Origin: Burkholderiaceae bacterium
GTDB taxonomy: Bacteria > Pseudomonadota > Gammaproteobacteria > Burkholderiales > Burkholderiaceae
DNA: 10,988 nucleotides
Direction: 5' to 3'
NCBI GenBank assembly: GCA_025458735.1
Contig: JALORV010000009.1
Span: forward strand, 1 to 10,988
Under the pieces are notes generated by a model. That model did not search any database and was not told where the DNA came from. It saw nothing but the letters and a program-made list of their open reading frames with translations. The position numbers were made by a program, and so were the translations under genes. Of the stretch, positions 1-5,945 are shown one piece after another; positions within the stretch are counted from its first letter, which is position 1, and each line of letters begins with the position of its first letter.

Positions 1-268
1 GGAGTCGGTGGCCGACCAGGCCGTGTCGAGCATGAAGGAGTGGCTCGAGGCGCCGCACAGCCTGCAGAACATCATCCTCGTGGGCGGTGGCGCGTTCCTG
101 TTCCGCAAGGCGGTGAAGGCGGCGTTCCCTCGGCACCGGATCCACGAGGTCAAGGAGCCCATGTTCGCCAACGTGCGCGGGTTCCAGTTGGCGGGGCAGA
201 ACTATGCCCGCAGCGTGATGGCGGGAGAGCGCGACCGCGTGGCCGCGGAGCCTGGAGGTGCGGCATGA
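1..268 (+). CDS. ParM/StbA-like actin-type segregation ATPase, C-terminal fragment (PRTRC system protein D-like)
   Basis: This is the last ~88 residues of a protein whose frame is open to the left edge, so the real start is outside the window and the GTG at position 8 is internal. The fragment contains NIILVGGGAFLF, the glycine-rich phosphate/adenosine motif of actin-like ATPases, followed by a segment ending EPMFANVRGFQLAG. Both fit the end of ParM/StbA-family proteins and in particular PRTRC system protein D. Known members form filaments that segregate plasmids, and they also occur in ICEs, where they may stabilise the excised circle. The stop codon overlaps the next start in an ATGA, so the two genes are translationally coupled. 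The family call is firm. The PRTRC D subgroup is less sure because most of the protein is missing. Confidence 0.75.
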   Translation, partial: ESVADQAVSSMKEWLEAPHSLQNIILVGGGAFLFRKAVKAAFPRHRIHEVKEPMFANVRGFQLAGQNYARSVMAGERDRVAAEPGGAA

Positions 269-546
269 CCAACGGTCCACTGCCCAAGGAGCCGCTTCCG
301 ATCCGCTTGGTCTTCAAGCTGGAGCGCGCTGAGCATCCGCGCCTGTACGACGAACTGATCCGCTTCCGCAAGGGTGCCAAGCGGGTGAATCGGCTGCGCC
401 TGCTTGCCTACGACGGCTTGCTTGCACAAAGTGGTCTGCTGGGCCACGACGGCCTGGCCGCTCGCGGCCGGGGCGGTGGTGCCGAGCAGGAGGAGGGCGC
501 CAGTGCGGTCACGAACGAACTGTTCGCGCCCGCCATCGAAGGCTGA
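265..546 (+). CDS. Small protein coupled to the ParM-like gene; possible ParR/StbB-type partner
   Basis: A 93-residue protein starts at the ATG at 265, overlapping the upstream stop by 4 bp. GGAGG at 254-258 is well spaced from this ATG, so I prefer it to the longer in-frame opening at position 40. Residues 12-60 form a charged, probably helical or beta-plus-helical core (IRLVFKLERAEHPRLYDELI, then a K/R-rich stretch and RLRLLAYDGLLAQSGLL). The C-terminus from about residue 64 is glycine-, alanine- and glutamate-rich and probably disordered. I do not recognise a named family. Small basic proteins directly after ParM/StbA genes are often the DNA-binding adaptor (ParR/StbB), and the position and composition fit that role, but this is inference. 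It converges with the integrase 36 bp downstream. Confidence 0.6.
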   Translation: MTNGPLPKEPLPIRLVFKLERAEHPRLYDELIRFRKGAKRVNRLRLLAYDGLLAQSGLLGHDGLAARGRGGGAEQEEGASAVTNELFAPAIEG

Positions 547-582
547 GGAAGCGCATGAAGCCGCAGCAATTGGTCAAAGGGG

Positions 583-1938
583 TCACTCTATCAATGCGGC
601 GTCGAGGTAATCGCCGAGCATCCGCCAGGCCTCCCGCTTCTCGTTGGAGAACTCGTGCCTTCCGTATATTCGGCCGAGCTTCCCGCCCACGACATGGTTG
701 AGGCAGCGCTCACGGACGTGCTCGGGGACACCGAGTGACTGCATGATGGTCGATCCAGTTCTGCGGAGGTCATGCGCGGTCCATTCCCCGCCGGGCAAAA
801 CAAGCGCATTGTCGTTGCGTCGATTCTTCAGCCGCGTGCGTCCCTTGAACTGGAACTGCCGATCGCCAATCTGCTTAGATATCGACTTGGGACTTATCGC
901 CGTGAGCGGATCGCGACCCGGAAAGCACCAGGAGCTGCCCGAGGTGATGGCATGCAGTGATTTGAACTGCCGCAGCGAAAAGTCGGACAAGAACACCATC
1001 CATTCGACTCTGGTCTTGGTGTTTGCTCTGGGCACGAGCCACTCGCCCGTCTGCAAATTGACGTCTTCCCATCGTGCCGAAGAGAGTTCCCCGACCCTGC
1101 AGCACGTTGAAAGCATGATCCAGATCGCCAACTGCGTCTCCATGCACAGCGGACGAACCGCGGTGCGTCTGTCGCGCGCGCTTTCATATATGCACCTCGC
1201 CCTGGTAAAGCTGTCTCGTAGAGCGCGAATCTCGTCCCGAGACAGGATGCGGTCGCGCTCATTGGCTAGGTCATAGTCGGTCTGCACCACCTGCTTTGCC
1301 TCGACCAACTCGGCAGGGTTTCCCTCAACCAATAGTGGCCGCCACGGCTTGCGCTTCTCGGCCCACCGGAAGAGCTGGCGCAGGTCGGCCAGCATGAGGA
1401 CAGCGGTCCGGCTCCGGCCCCGCGAACGGCCAACCCTGCGCAACAGGTCCCTGATGTCTGACTCGGTCACCTCTCTGACTGGCTTGGCGCCGATCACTGG
1501 CAAGACGTCCTTCCCGAATGACCTGAGCAATTCGGCATTACCGTCGGCTCTGGTGACACCGTCGGCAAGCCACGCCTCGAACATCGCCTTGACGGAAAGA
1601 TTCTCTGACTTGCGGCGTTCGGCCTCCGCGTTGACTTCAGCAAGTTCCTGGGCCTGCTCGGCCTCGCGCGCGAACTGAGCGAGGCGCGGGTCATCGCCAG
1701 CAGCGATGCGCTGACGCTCGTCGTTCGCGCGGCAGCGCGCTGCCGCCAAGCCGACCGCATCCACATCGCCCAAAGACATCTTCTTGCGTCGTTGGCCGTG
1801 CGAATAGATGAATTGCCAAGTCTTTTTGCCGCTCGGCAGCACGCGCAGAAACAGTCCGCCGCCGTCGCTGACCAAGTACTCTTTGGTCGCAGGCTTGGCG
1901 GCCTGGATTGCCTTCACACTCAGCAGTGATCGCGCCAC
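583..1938 (-). CDS. int: P4-type tyrosine site-specific integrase (DUF4102 arm-binding domain)
   Basis: A 451-residue tyrosine recombinase that would integrate and excise the island at tRNA-Arg. The N-terminal ~90 residues match the arm-DNA-binding domain of P4-type integrases (KAIQAAKPATKEYLVSDGGG, then TWQFIYSHGQRRKKMSLGD). A SAM-like core-binding region spans roughly 110-200, and the catalytic domain follows. Catalytic residues are visible: R281 in STCCRVGELSSARW, H389 and R392 in HDLRRTGST, H415 in CLNHVVGG, and the nucleophile Y425 in RIYGRHEF. I chose the GTG at 1938 because GGAG lies 7 nt upstream and the conserved domain begins right after it; a longer frame reaches a TTG at 2001. An insertion at about 330-385, before the HxLRR box, makes it somewhat longer than typical P4 Int. 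The gene reads away from the attachment site and appears intact. Confidence 0.93.
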   Translation of the reverse strand: MARSLLSVKAIQAAKPATKEYLVSDGGGLFLRVLPSGKKTWQFIYSHGQRRKKMSLGDVDAVGLAAARCRANDERQRIAAGDDPRLAQFAREAEQAQELAEVNAEAERRKSENLSVKAMFEAWLADGVTRADGNAELLRSFGKDVLPVIGAKPVREVTESDIRDLLRRVGRSRGRSRTAVLMLADLRQLFRWAEKRKPWRPLLVEGNPAELVEAKQVVQTDYDLANERDRILSRDEIRALRDSFTRARCIYESARDRRTAVRPLCMETQLAIWIMLSTCCRVGELSSARWEDVNLQTGEWLVPRANTKTRVEWMVFLSDFSLRQFKSLHAITSGSSWCFPGRDPLTAISPKSISKQIGDRQFQFKGRTRLKNRRNDNALVLPGGEWTAHDLRRTGSTIMQSLGVPEHVRERCLNHVVGGKLGRIYGRHEFSNEKREAWRMLGDYLDAALIE

Positions 1939-2030
1939 TCGCGTACTCCAAGCAGGCCCGGAAAGCCGTGCGGCTGTGGTCGAGCCGCTACCCCTTGGCA
2001 AACAGATAAAGTCTACGGGATAGTGACCGG

Positions 2031-2054
2031 TCTGGGAACAGTTCTGGGAACAAT
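2031..2054 (+). repeat. Two tandem 12-bp direct repeats, candidate integrase arm sites
   Basis: TCTGGGAACAGT at 2031-2042 is followed without a gap by TCTGGGAACAAT at 2043-2054, with 11 of 12 bases identical. They lie ~140 bp from the tRNA core and ~95 bp upstream of the integrase start. Tandem direct repeats at this place are typical arm-type integrase sites of attP, or operators controlling int. The function is inferred. Confidence 0.5.
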
Positions 2055-2070
2055 TGGCGCGCGTTGCAGC

Positions 2071-2097
2071 GAATCGACGTGAGACGGTTTGAATCGA
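2071..2097 (+). repeat. Pair of 7-bp direct repeats spaced 20 bp
   Basis: GAATCGA occurs at 2071-2077 and again at 2091-2097, 20 bp apart, which is about two helical turns and would put both copies on the same DNA face. Together with the tandem repeats just upstream they could be arm or excisionase sites. A 7-bp pair can occur by chance, so confidence is low. Confidence 0.3.
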
Positions 2098-2192
2098 TTG
2101 GAAGTAAAAAAATATATATATGACAACAACTTACGATGATGCAGGACGTCCAGTGCCGTCTCATGCGGTCGCACCAGAATGGGGCAAAAAAC

Positions 2193-2240
2193 TGGCTACG
2201 AACCAAGGGGTCGTGGGTTCGAATCCTGCCAGCCGCACCA
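2193..2240 (+). other. Attachment site: 3' 48 nt of tRNA-Arg(ACG)
   Basis: The block begins in the anticodon stem (TGGCTACGAACCAAG, anticodon ACG) and continues through the variable loop, the T arm with GGGTTCGAATCC, the acceptor strand CAGCCGC, discriminator A and encoded CCA. It matches the 3' part of a proteobacterial tRNA-Arg(ACG). No acceptor 5' strand (GCGGCTG expected) or D arm precedes it, so this is not a functional tRNA but the copy left by integration. The crossover would lie at or upstream of the anticodon loop. The intact tRNA-Arg, or the other copy of the core, should lie at the far end of the island to the left. Confidence 0.88.
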
Positions 2241-2248
2241 ATCAGATC

Positions 2249-2289
2249 AACGGGTCAGTCCTCGCCAAGGGGCTGACCCGTTTGCTTTC
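2249..2289 (+). terminator. Rho-independent terminator downstream of the tRNA-Arg end
   Basis: A perfect 10-bp stem, AACGGGTCAG at 2249-2258 with CTGACCCGTT at 2273-2282, flanks a 14-nt loop and is followed by a short T-rich run (TTTGCTTTC). It begins 9 nt after the tRNA CCA, so it is probably the terminator of the original chromosomal tRNA-Arg gene and marks the chromosomal side of the junction. Confidence 0.75.
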
Positions 2290-2379
2290 GAACATGCGGG
2301 ACTCTGCCCGGGTGGCCAGCAGCCTTGCTCCGCATGACTGGTCGGGCCGGTCCACCCTATCGGCGGCCTTACGCCCGGA

Positions 2380-3537
2380 TCACATCTGTCGCGCGCGCAG
2401 CCGCACCGGCACGCGGCGCCAGCCACCGAGCGGGTAGGTTTCGCGCTCGGGTGCCGCATCGGGCGCGGGGTCGATGCCGGGTGTGGCCTGCAGCAGCGCC
2501 TGCACTGCGACGACGAGCTCCATCGTGGCCAGCGGCCGCCCCGGGCAGGCGTGGATGCCGACGCCGTAGACCAGGTTGTGCGGCGCGTGCTGCTCGGGCC
2601 GGTAGGCCTGCGGGTTGCCGAAGACGGCCTCGTCGCGGTTGGCCGAGGTCCAGTTGAGGTAGACGCGGCCGCCGGCGGCAAGCTCGTGGTCGCCGATGCG
2701 CACGGTCGACGTCGTCACGCGCCGGTTGACGAGGAAGGGGTCGTCGATGCGCAGCATCTCGTCGATCGCGGCCGCGGTTCGCGCCGGGTGCGAGCGCAGA
2801 TCCTGCTGCACTTCGGGGTGGTCCGCCAGGAAGTGCACGACGACGCCGAGCGCGGCGGCCATCGAAGCGAGGTCGCCTGCCGTCCAGTTGCGCAGGATGG
2901 ACACGATGTCGCCCTCTTCCAGCGGTGCCCCGGCGAAGGTGGCGGCGAGCAGCTCGGTCGTCGGGTCGGCCGGCGCGGCCGCGCCCAGGCGGCGGCGCCG
3001 CCGCACCTGCGCGCGCACGATCTCGTCGAACGCCGCGGCGACCGCGGTGGTGCGCTCGGGGTCGCCGCTGCGTGTGGCGGCATGGTTGTCGGCCATCCAG
3101 GCCAGCAACTCGTCCTCGATGCCTTGCCAGCCCAGCCATGCGGTCTGGGCGCGCACGGCAAAGGGGTAGCCGATCGCGCCCACCGCGTCGATGCTGGCGT
3201 CGCGCGGCAGCGCGCCGACGATGGCCTCGGCGACCTCGCGCACGCGCGGCTCGAGCGCGGCCATGCGGGCGGGCGCGAAGAAGGGGTCGATGAGGGCGCG
3301 CCACGCCGCATGCTCGGGTGGGTCGATCGCGTTGGGCACCGCGCGCCGCGCCGATGCGGCCGACGAGAAGACGGCCGGGTCGCTCGCCGCCGCCACGACG
3401 TCGGCATGCCTGAACAGCGTGACACCGCGCGGCGACTCGGCCAGCGGGCCGGCGGCGCGCATGCGGTCGTAGGTGCCGAGCTGGTCGGCCAGCACCTCCT
3501 GCGACAGGGGCGACCAGGTCGGGATGGGTCTGCGCAT
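2380..3537 (-). CDS. Cytochrome P450
   Basis: A 385-residue soluble bacterial P450, a heme monooxygenase that would need separate ferredoxin and reductase partners; none are in the window. Seen in order: DPPEHAAWR at 72-80 (C-helix motif), I-helix NWTAGDLASM at 217-226, ExxR as EMLR at 260-263, YRPEQH at 312-317 (PERF-like), and the heme loop YGVGIHACPG at 324-333 with C331 as the axial thiolate. The I-helix is unusual because the acid/alcohol pair AGx(D/E)T is AGDLAS here, so the usual threonine is absent. The start is the ATG at 3537, where similarity to P450 N-termini begins (PTWSPLSQEVLADQ); the longer upstream frame is low-complexity and the Shine-Dalgarno at this ATG is weak. The gene lies 145 bp downstream of the caspase gene on the same strand. 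The substrate is unknown. Confidence 0.92.
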   Translation of the reverse strand: MRRPIPTWSPLSQEVLADQLGTYDRMRAAGPLAESPRGVTLFRHADVVAAASDPAVFSSAASARRAVPNAIDPPEHAAWRALIDPFFAPARMAALEPRVREVAEAIVGALPRDASIDAVGAIGYPFAVRAQTAWLGWQGIEDELLAWMADNHAATRSGDPERTTAVAAAFDEIVRAQVRRRRRLGAAAPADPTTELLAATFAGAPLEEGDIVSILRNWTAGDLASMAAALGVVVHFLADHPEVQQDLRSHPARTAAAIDEMLRIDDPFLVNRRVTTSTVRIGDHELAAGGRVYLNWTSANRDEAVFGNPQAYRPEQHAPHNLVYGVGIHACPGRPLATMELVVAVQALLQATPGIDPAPDAAPERETYPLGGWRRVPVRLRARQM

Positions 3538-3682
3538 GGGGTGATTTTCACATGGACCCACTGGCCGGCCGGAGCTGGGTCGGGCGCCGGCGCAAGCCGA
3601 AGGCCTGCGGCCAGGGCGCCTTCGCGGCCGCGCCGGCCGCATGGCCCGGCCGCAGCCGCCCGCGCGCCGCGCGCAACCGCGT
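3538..3682. other. Intergenic spacer between caspase and P450 genes
   Basis: A very GC-rich 145-bp spacer. On the minus strand CGAAGGC at 3618-3624 can pair with GCCTTCG at 3598-3604 (7-bp stem, 13-nt loop), but no T-run follows, so it is at best a weak terminator for the conflict operon. No promoter for the P450 gene is obvious, and read-through from the operon cannot be excluded. Confidence 0.3.
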
Positions 3683-5539
3683 TCAGATGCCGAACGGTCT
3701 CTCCGCCGCCAGCCGCTCGGGACTGCGCCCGATCAGGGTCAGGCGCGGCGTCTGTTCGGGCGGCATGTTGGCGACGATGCGCTGCACCAGGGTCACCCAG
3801 TCGCCGTCGTAGCGGCCCTCGTCCCACACCCGCAGCAGCTCCTGCGTGAAGCGGCCGTTGCCGACGCCGTCCTGCGATTCCTGGTTGTCCTGGCAGCCGG
3901 CCACCAGCAGCACCGGGCCACGCAGCGGCGTGTCGAGCTCGCGCGTCAGCACGCGCTCGTCCGGGCCGCGATGCTGGCGGCCGAGCCGGGTGTAGAAGTC
4001 GCGATGGGCGCGGAAGGTCCTGGCCGCCAGCGCGGGCGGCAGCAGCCGGGTGCGGACCGCCGGCGTGCCCTCGGCCCGGGCCGGTTGCGCGGTGCGCGCC
4101 GCGCGCGACACCGTGCCGCTGTGGCAGCTGTCGGAGATCATCACGATGCGCACGTCGTCGGTGAACATCGACCACAGCTCGTAGATCTCGTCGTCGATCA
4201 GCATGCCGTCGTACAGGCACAGCGTCTCGTCGGCGCCGTCGTCCTCGTCGGCGTTGAAGTCGGGCACCTGGCTGCCGTGGCCGGCGTAGGTGAGCAGGAA
4301 GAAGTCGCCGGCCTTCAGCTGCGCCGCCGCGGCGGCGACGGCCTGCTTCACCGCATCGCGCGTCGCCTCGGCGTCGAGCAGCACGGTGCGCTTCTCGAAG
4401 TTGCGCCCGGCCGCGATGCGCTCCATGTCCTCGGCGTCGAAGTGGCAGCCGAAGAGCTCGGCATCGGCACCATAGTGCCCGGCATCGACCTTGTTCAGCC
4501 CGATGTGCAGCGACCAGCCGCGACGTGCCGGCGCCGGCACGGCCGCTGCCGCCGACCGTTTGCCGCCACGCGTTCGCGGCGCCCGCGTGCGCCCGGCGAC
4601 CTGTTCGATCGCCGTTTCGAAACGGTCCGCCACGCGGCCATAGCCGGCGTCCTTGGGGTGCAGCTCGTCGTGCCAGACATCGAGCGTGCTGCCCACCGCC
4701 CCGCGCACGTCGACATGGATCGCCCGCGCGCCAAAACGCGAGACGAGCTGGCGCAGGCGCTCGTTGAAGCGGTCGATCATGTGCGCGGCGATGCCGCGCT
4801 GCACGCTGCCGTCTTCGATGCCGCGCGAGAGCATCGGCTTGCCGAGCCACTTGCCGCCGTTCGGGATCACGTAGTCGTAGCCGTGGCAGACGGCGACCAC
4901 GCCGGGCTCGGCCTCGACCTCGCGCAGCACGCGCTCGAACATCGCGAGCGCGTGGTCGAGCAGTCGCTCGAAGCTCGGCAGCACGTGCGCCGCCGGCGAC
5001 AGCGCCGGATCGAAGTCGCGCAGGTGGGCGCGCAGGTTGCCGCCGCCCAGCGCGTCGTTGCCGCCCGCCGAGAGCAGGAAGATCGACGCCTGGGTCTCGC
5101 GGAGCGCATCGATATATTCGTGGTCCTTGAGCATGTTCTCCAGCGTGTCGCCGGCCGCGTCCAGGCTGCGCACGGCGAAGCCCTTGGCGAACAGGTGGTC
5201 GATCGTGTCTTCGAGCTTGATCGGGTACTGGAACCAGGAGTCGCCCTCCGACACCAGCACCGGCCCCTGGTAGCCGTCGGCGAGCATGCGGTCGAAGCGG
5301 ACCCGGCGCCGCATGCGCGCGATGCCGTTGGCGAAGTTCATTGCCGCCTCGCTGCGCGCCCGCGCCTCGGCCGGGTCGACGGGCAGTGCCACCGTGGCCG
5401 GGTTGAGCTGCAGCTTGGGATGGAACAGGCCGGACCGCTCGTCGTCGACGACGAAATAGGCGGCGAGCTCGCTTTCGGGAATGGAAAGGTCGGCCAGCCT
5501 GCGGTTGAGTTCGGCGGGGGTGATGCGCTTGTCGGTCAT
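3683..5539 (-). CDS. SGNH/GDSL hydrolase fused to a caspase-like (metacaspase/orthocaspase, C14) protease
   Basis: A 618-residue two-domain protein, last gene of the operon. The SGNH/GDSL hydrolase domain spans about 90-312: block I VLVSEGDSWFQYP with nucleophile S101, block III GGND at 159-162, and block V DELHP with D291 and H294. An Arg/Ala/Pro linker at about 316-341 leads to a caspase fold starting WSLHIGLNKVD, with catalytic H421 in TYAGHGSQ and C472 in SDSCHSG, and acidic DADEDDGADET-like residues between them. Residues ~478-535 are an Arg-rich insert after the catalytic Cys, where caspases are often processed. Residues 1-55 form a separate unassigned module (LADLSIPESELAAYFVVDDE). No signal peptide or membrane segment is seen, so a cytoplasmic location is likely. 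The ATG at 5539 has GAGGAGA 5 nt upstream; 52 nt separate it from the preceding gene. By inference, the protease would be the activated part and the hydrolase the effector, or the reverse. The hydrolase substrate (lipid, acyl or acetyl ester) is unknown. Confidence 0.9.
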   Translation of the reverse strand: MTDKRITPAELNRRLADLSIPESELAAYFVVDDERSGLFHPKLQLNPATVALPVDPAEARARSEAAMNFANGIARMRRRVRFDRMLADGYQGPVLVSEGDSWFQYPIKLEDTIDHLFAKGFAVRSLDAAGDTLENMLKDHEYIDALRETQASIFLLSAGGNDALGGGNLRAHLRDFDPALSPAAHVLPSFERLLDHALAMFERVLREVEAEPGVVAVCHGYDYVIPNGGKWLGKPMLSRGIEDGSVQRGIAAHMIDRFNERLRQLVSRFGARAIHVDVRGAVGSTLDVWHDELHPKDAGYGRVADRFETAIEQVAGRTRAPRTRGGKRSAAAAVPAPARRGWSLHIGLNKVDAGHYGADAELFGCHFDAEDMERIAAGRNFEKRTVLLDAEATRDAVKQAVAAAAAQLKAGDFFLLTYAGHGSQVPDFNADEDDGADETLCLYDGMLIDDEIYELWSMFTDDVRIVMISDSCHSGTVSRAARTAQPARAEGTPAVRTRLLPPALAARTFRAHRDFYTRLGRQHRGPDERVLTRELDTPLRGPVLLVAGCQDNQESQDGVGNGRFTQELLRVWDEGRYDGDWVTLVQRIVANMPPEQTPRLTLIGRSPERLAAERPFGI

Positions 5540-5591
5540 GCTCGTCTCCTCGGCAGGGTCGGATTCATCGTTGGCGGCCCGCAGCGCCGGG

Positions 5592-5945
5592 TCAGACCGG
5601 CTTGTCGGCCTTGCCCGCCAGCTCGAGCAGGGCCTGGGCGCTGAGCCTTTCGATCGGTATCGACGTGCCATCGGCCAGCACCAGGCGCGCGCCTGGCGCA
5701 CCCTTCCTGCGGCACATCTCGACGATCTGCTGCACCACGGTGGCCGCACCCCCCAGCGCCGACACCGCGGTGCCCGCCAGCGTGACCCACAGCGTGATCT
5801 GGCCGGCATCGATGGCCCGCGTGGTGCCGGGATCGCACTCGTCCACTCCCTCGGTGGCGGCGACCTCCCGGGCCAGCGCCTTGGCGGCCGCGTAGCTGGC
5901 GTCCGCGGGCAGTTCGATCAGGAAGGCCTGCAGTCGATGACTCAT
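5592..5945 (-). CDS. EACC1-like small protein (effector-associated constant component)
   Basis: A 117-residue protein. Its layout is an N-terminal beta/alpha segment (LQAFLIELPADASYAAAKAL), a central acidic/threonine stretch, a hydrophobic helix at about 50-74 (ITLWVTLAGTAVSALGGAAT) running into VVQQIVEMCRRKG, and a C-terminal strand-turn-helix ARLVLADGTSIPIERLSAQA. This matches my memory of the family named effector-associated constant component 1: the hydrophobic helix followed by a basic turn and a xxDGxxV-type strand. EACC1 proteins are known as small partners of caspase- and trypsin-type effectors in bacterial conflict systems. The ATG overlaps the CHAT stop in an ATGA, so the two are translationally coupled. 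The hydrophobic segment could be a membrane helix or a buried core helix. The family call rests on pattern, order and neighbours, not a computed match. Confidence 0.6.
   Translation of the reverse strand: MSHRLQAFLIELPADASYAAAKALAREVAATEGVDECDPGTTRAIDAGQITLWVTLAGTAVSALGGAATVVQQIVEMCRRKGAPGARLVLADGTSIPIERLSAQALLELAGKADKPV

Larger units (their letters stand above)
1939..2192. promoter_or_regulatory. Integrase upstream region with AT-rich tract and att arm candidates
   Basis: This 254-bp stretch between integrase start and tRNA fragment has no convincing gene. It holds two sets of short direct repeats (annotated separately) and an A/T run around 2104-2120 (AAAAAAATATATATATG). This is where the integrase promoter and the arm-type integrase and excisionase sites would be expected. 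No clear -35/-10 pair could be assigned by eye. Confidence 0.5.
1..2240. mobile_element. Integrase-proximal end of a genomic island/ICE inserted at tRNA-Arg(ACG)
   Basis: The interval combines a ParM/StbA-type segregation ATPase tail, a small coupled protein, a P4-type tyrosine integrase and a 3' tRNA-Arg fragment, which together are the usual end structure of an integrative element. It is visibly less GC-rich than the chromosome to the right, especially across the integrase and the AT-rich stretch at 2100-2125. The boundary is set at the end of the tRNA identity block because a terminator and ordinary chromosomal genes follow. The left end lies outside the window. Whether the element is a conjugative ICE or a non-mobile island cannot be told, since no transfer genes are visible. 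Confidence 0.8.

Noticed and set aside
40..546. Longer start at position 40 for the 93-aa protein
   Set aside because: The first 75 residues would lie entirely inside the ParM-like gene; the ATG at 265 has GGAGG and a 4-bp overlap typical of coupling.
2161..2240. A complete tRNA-Arg gene
   Set aside because: No acceptor 5' strand, D arm or complete anticodon 5' stem precedes 2193; only the 3' part is present.
2715..4850. 711-codon minus-strand frame spanning the P450 and caspase genes
   Set aside because: Arg/Ala-rich out-of-frame reading of two real genes; it contains no domain of its own.
3641..5644. 667-codon plus-strand open frame opposite the SGNH-caspase gene
   Set aside because: Antisense shadow of a well-supported gene; no recognisable motifs and no good ribosome binding site.
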